From Porphyromonas gulae DSM 15663 (lineage in GTDB: Bacteria; Bacteroidota; Bacteroidia; Bacteroidales; Porphyromonadaceae): a stretch of 64,000 nt of DNA. Every line of letters starts with the position of its first letter. Positions within the stretch are counted from its first letter, which is position 1. A model generated the notes under the pieces. It was not told the DNA's origin. It saw only the letters and a program-made list of their open reading frames with translations, and did no database searches. Of the stretch, positions 63,471 to 64,000 are shown in pieces. The translations under genes and the position numbers were made by a program. The stretch spans positions 1 to 64,000 of the forward strand of contig NZ_KB899154.1 in the NCBI RefSeq assembly GCF_000378065.1, given 5' to 3'.

Positions 63471-64000
63471 TCTTATTAAAGACTTCATACGCATATTTGG
63501 TCTTACTTAAACCCAGATTTGTCGTTAGGTCTTACTTTTCTAATGGCAGCCATTAGAGATTTTCTTTGTAATCTGCTTAATAACTGCTACTTGTCTTCTT
63601 ATAAAAATCACATCTACATCCTAATTTCATCTCACCAATCGGTTGATGTGAAGTACATGCTTATTCTAGACATAACTCTTTTTCCTTCAAAGCAATAAGT
63701 AGTGCCTCGATTCTATATGCTATTCTCAAATGACCAATCTGGATTAAAGTCTACGTTTGCTTTTATTCCAAACTATCTATATTACGGCTCATCGACATAT
63801 TACGTTTATTTTGGCATATTCCGACAAGGAGGTATTTGTATAGAGGTGTTCCATCCGTTTTTAGTCCTCTCATCAAAAAACATTAAGTATATCATCCTTT
63901 TACATTGCCAAATAGAGAAAGTACTCCGTGTCGCATAGGCGACATTTCAGGCGGATAGCAGCTTCTACTTTTGTGTCATCAAAGAACAACGATCGATTAA
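63471..64000. other. AT-rich tail of the window, 530 bp, no gene recognised
   Basis: A small hairpin (CTAATGGCAGCCATTAG, near 63540) follows the TIR-SIR2 gene. A 78-codon frame at 63702-63938 has no family features. TACTTTTG at 63966-63973 is a -7 box that may serve a gene starting beyond the window. Confidence 0.5.

Noticed and set aside
63702-63938. 78-codon gene near the right edge
   Set aside because: No promoter box, no family features, and the sequence is AT-rich background.

Overview
The window reads as a Bacteroidales chromosome, most probably Porphyromonas gingivalis or its close relative P. gulae. The main reasons are a dipeptidyl-peptidase 11 with all its diagnostic residues, a FeoA-FeoB fusion, a MurF-alanine racemase fusion, amino-acid-fermenter genes (pta-ackA), and the Bacteroidetes promoter -7 box (TAnnTTTG) upstream of many genes. 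This assignment rests on recognising proteins; no search was run.

Layout. (1) 1-2.7 kb: AT-rich surface-polysaccharide genes. A flippase with a one-base frameshift at its start is fused head to head to a glycosyltransferase that has lost its N-terminus; an intact family-2 glycosyltransferase follows. (2) 3-12.6 kb: serC, serA and a DUF1015 gene, a DUF2027/Smr gene, a CYTH phosphatase, the exported peptidase dpp11, and a NagB/PIG-L fusion whose NagB half has lost its catalytic residues. (3) 12.7-23.3 kb: ferritin, GDP-fucose synthesis (gmd-fcl), ilvE, a phospholipase-D-like protein, a helix-hairpin-helix protein, and the feoB metal-transport cluster. (4) 23.3-28.5 kb: a scarred zone with a palindromic repeat, a decayed outer-membrane barrel gene, a cobalamin riboswitch without an obvious target, an AspT-type transporter, a His-rich cation exporter and a MITE-like element. 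(5) 28.7-41.6 kb: phospholipid synthesis (psd-pssA), pta-ackA, two exported proteins, GSCFA, murF-alr, a candidate small RNA, a methyltransferase and two tandem tRNA-Arg genes. (6) 41.7-61.3 kb: a three-gene overlapping MurNAc-salvage operon (symporter, kinase, MurQ), a DUF5686 outer-membrane protein, rarA, trmN6, rpoN, murF, panD, ffh, folD, a MATE pump, clpB and an exported flavodoxin. (7) 61.4-64 kb: a strongly AT-rich island with a small membrane-protein ORF and a single gene joining a TIR domain to a SIR2 domain, a probable anti-phage NADase.

Repeats. A palindromic element of exactly 74 bp occurs three times (13.5, 23.3, 36.1 kb). A MITE-like element with matching ends occurs twice (28.4, 55.9 kb). 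Three unrelated tandem arrays share a 22-23 bp period (44.9, 57.7, 61.6 kb). The strongest candidate for an under-described system is the TIR-SIR2 gene with its neighbouring small membrane ORF. The cell-wall salvage operon, the orphan riboswitch and the catalytically dead NagB domain are also worth attention.
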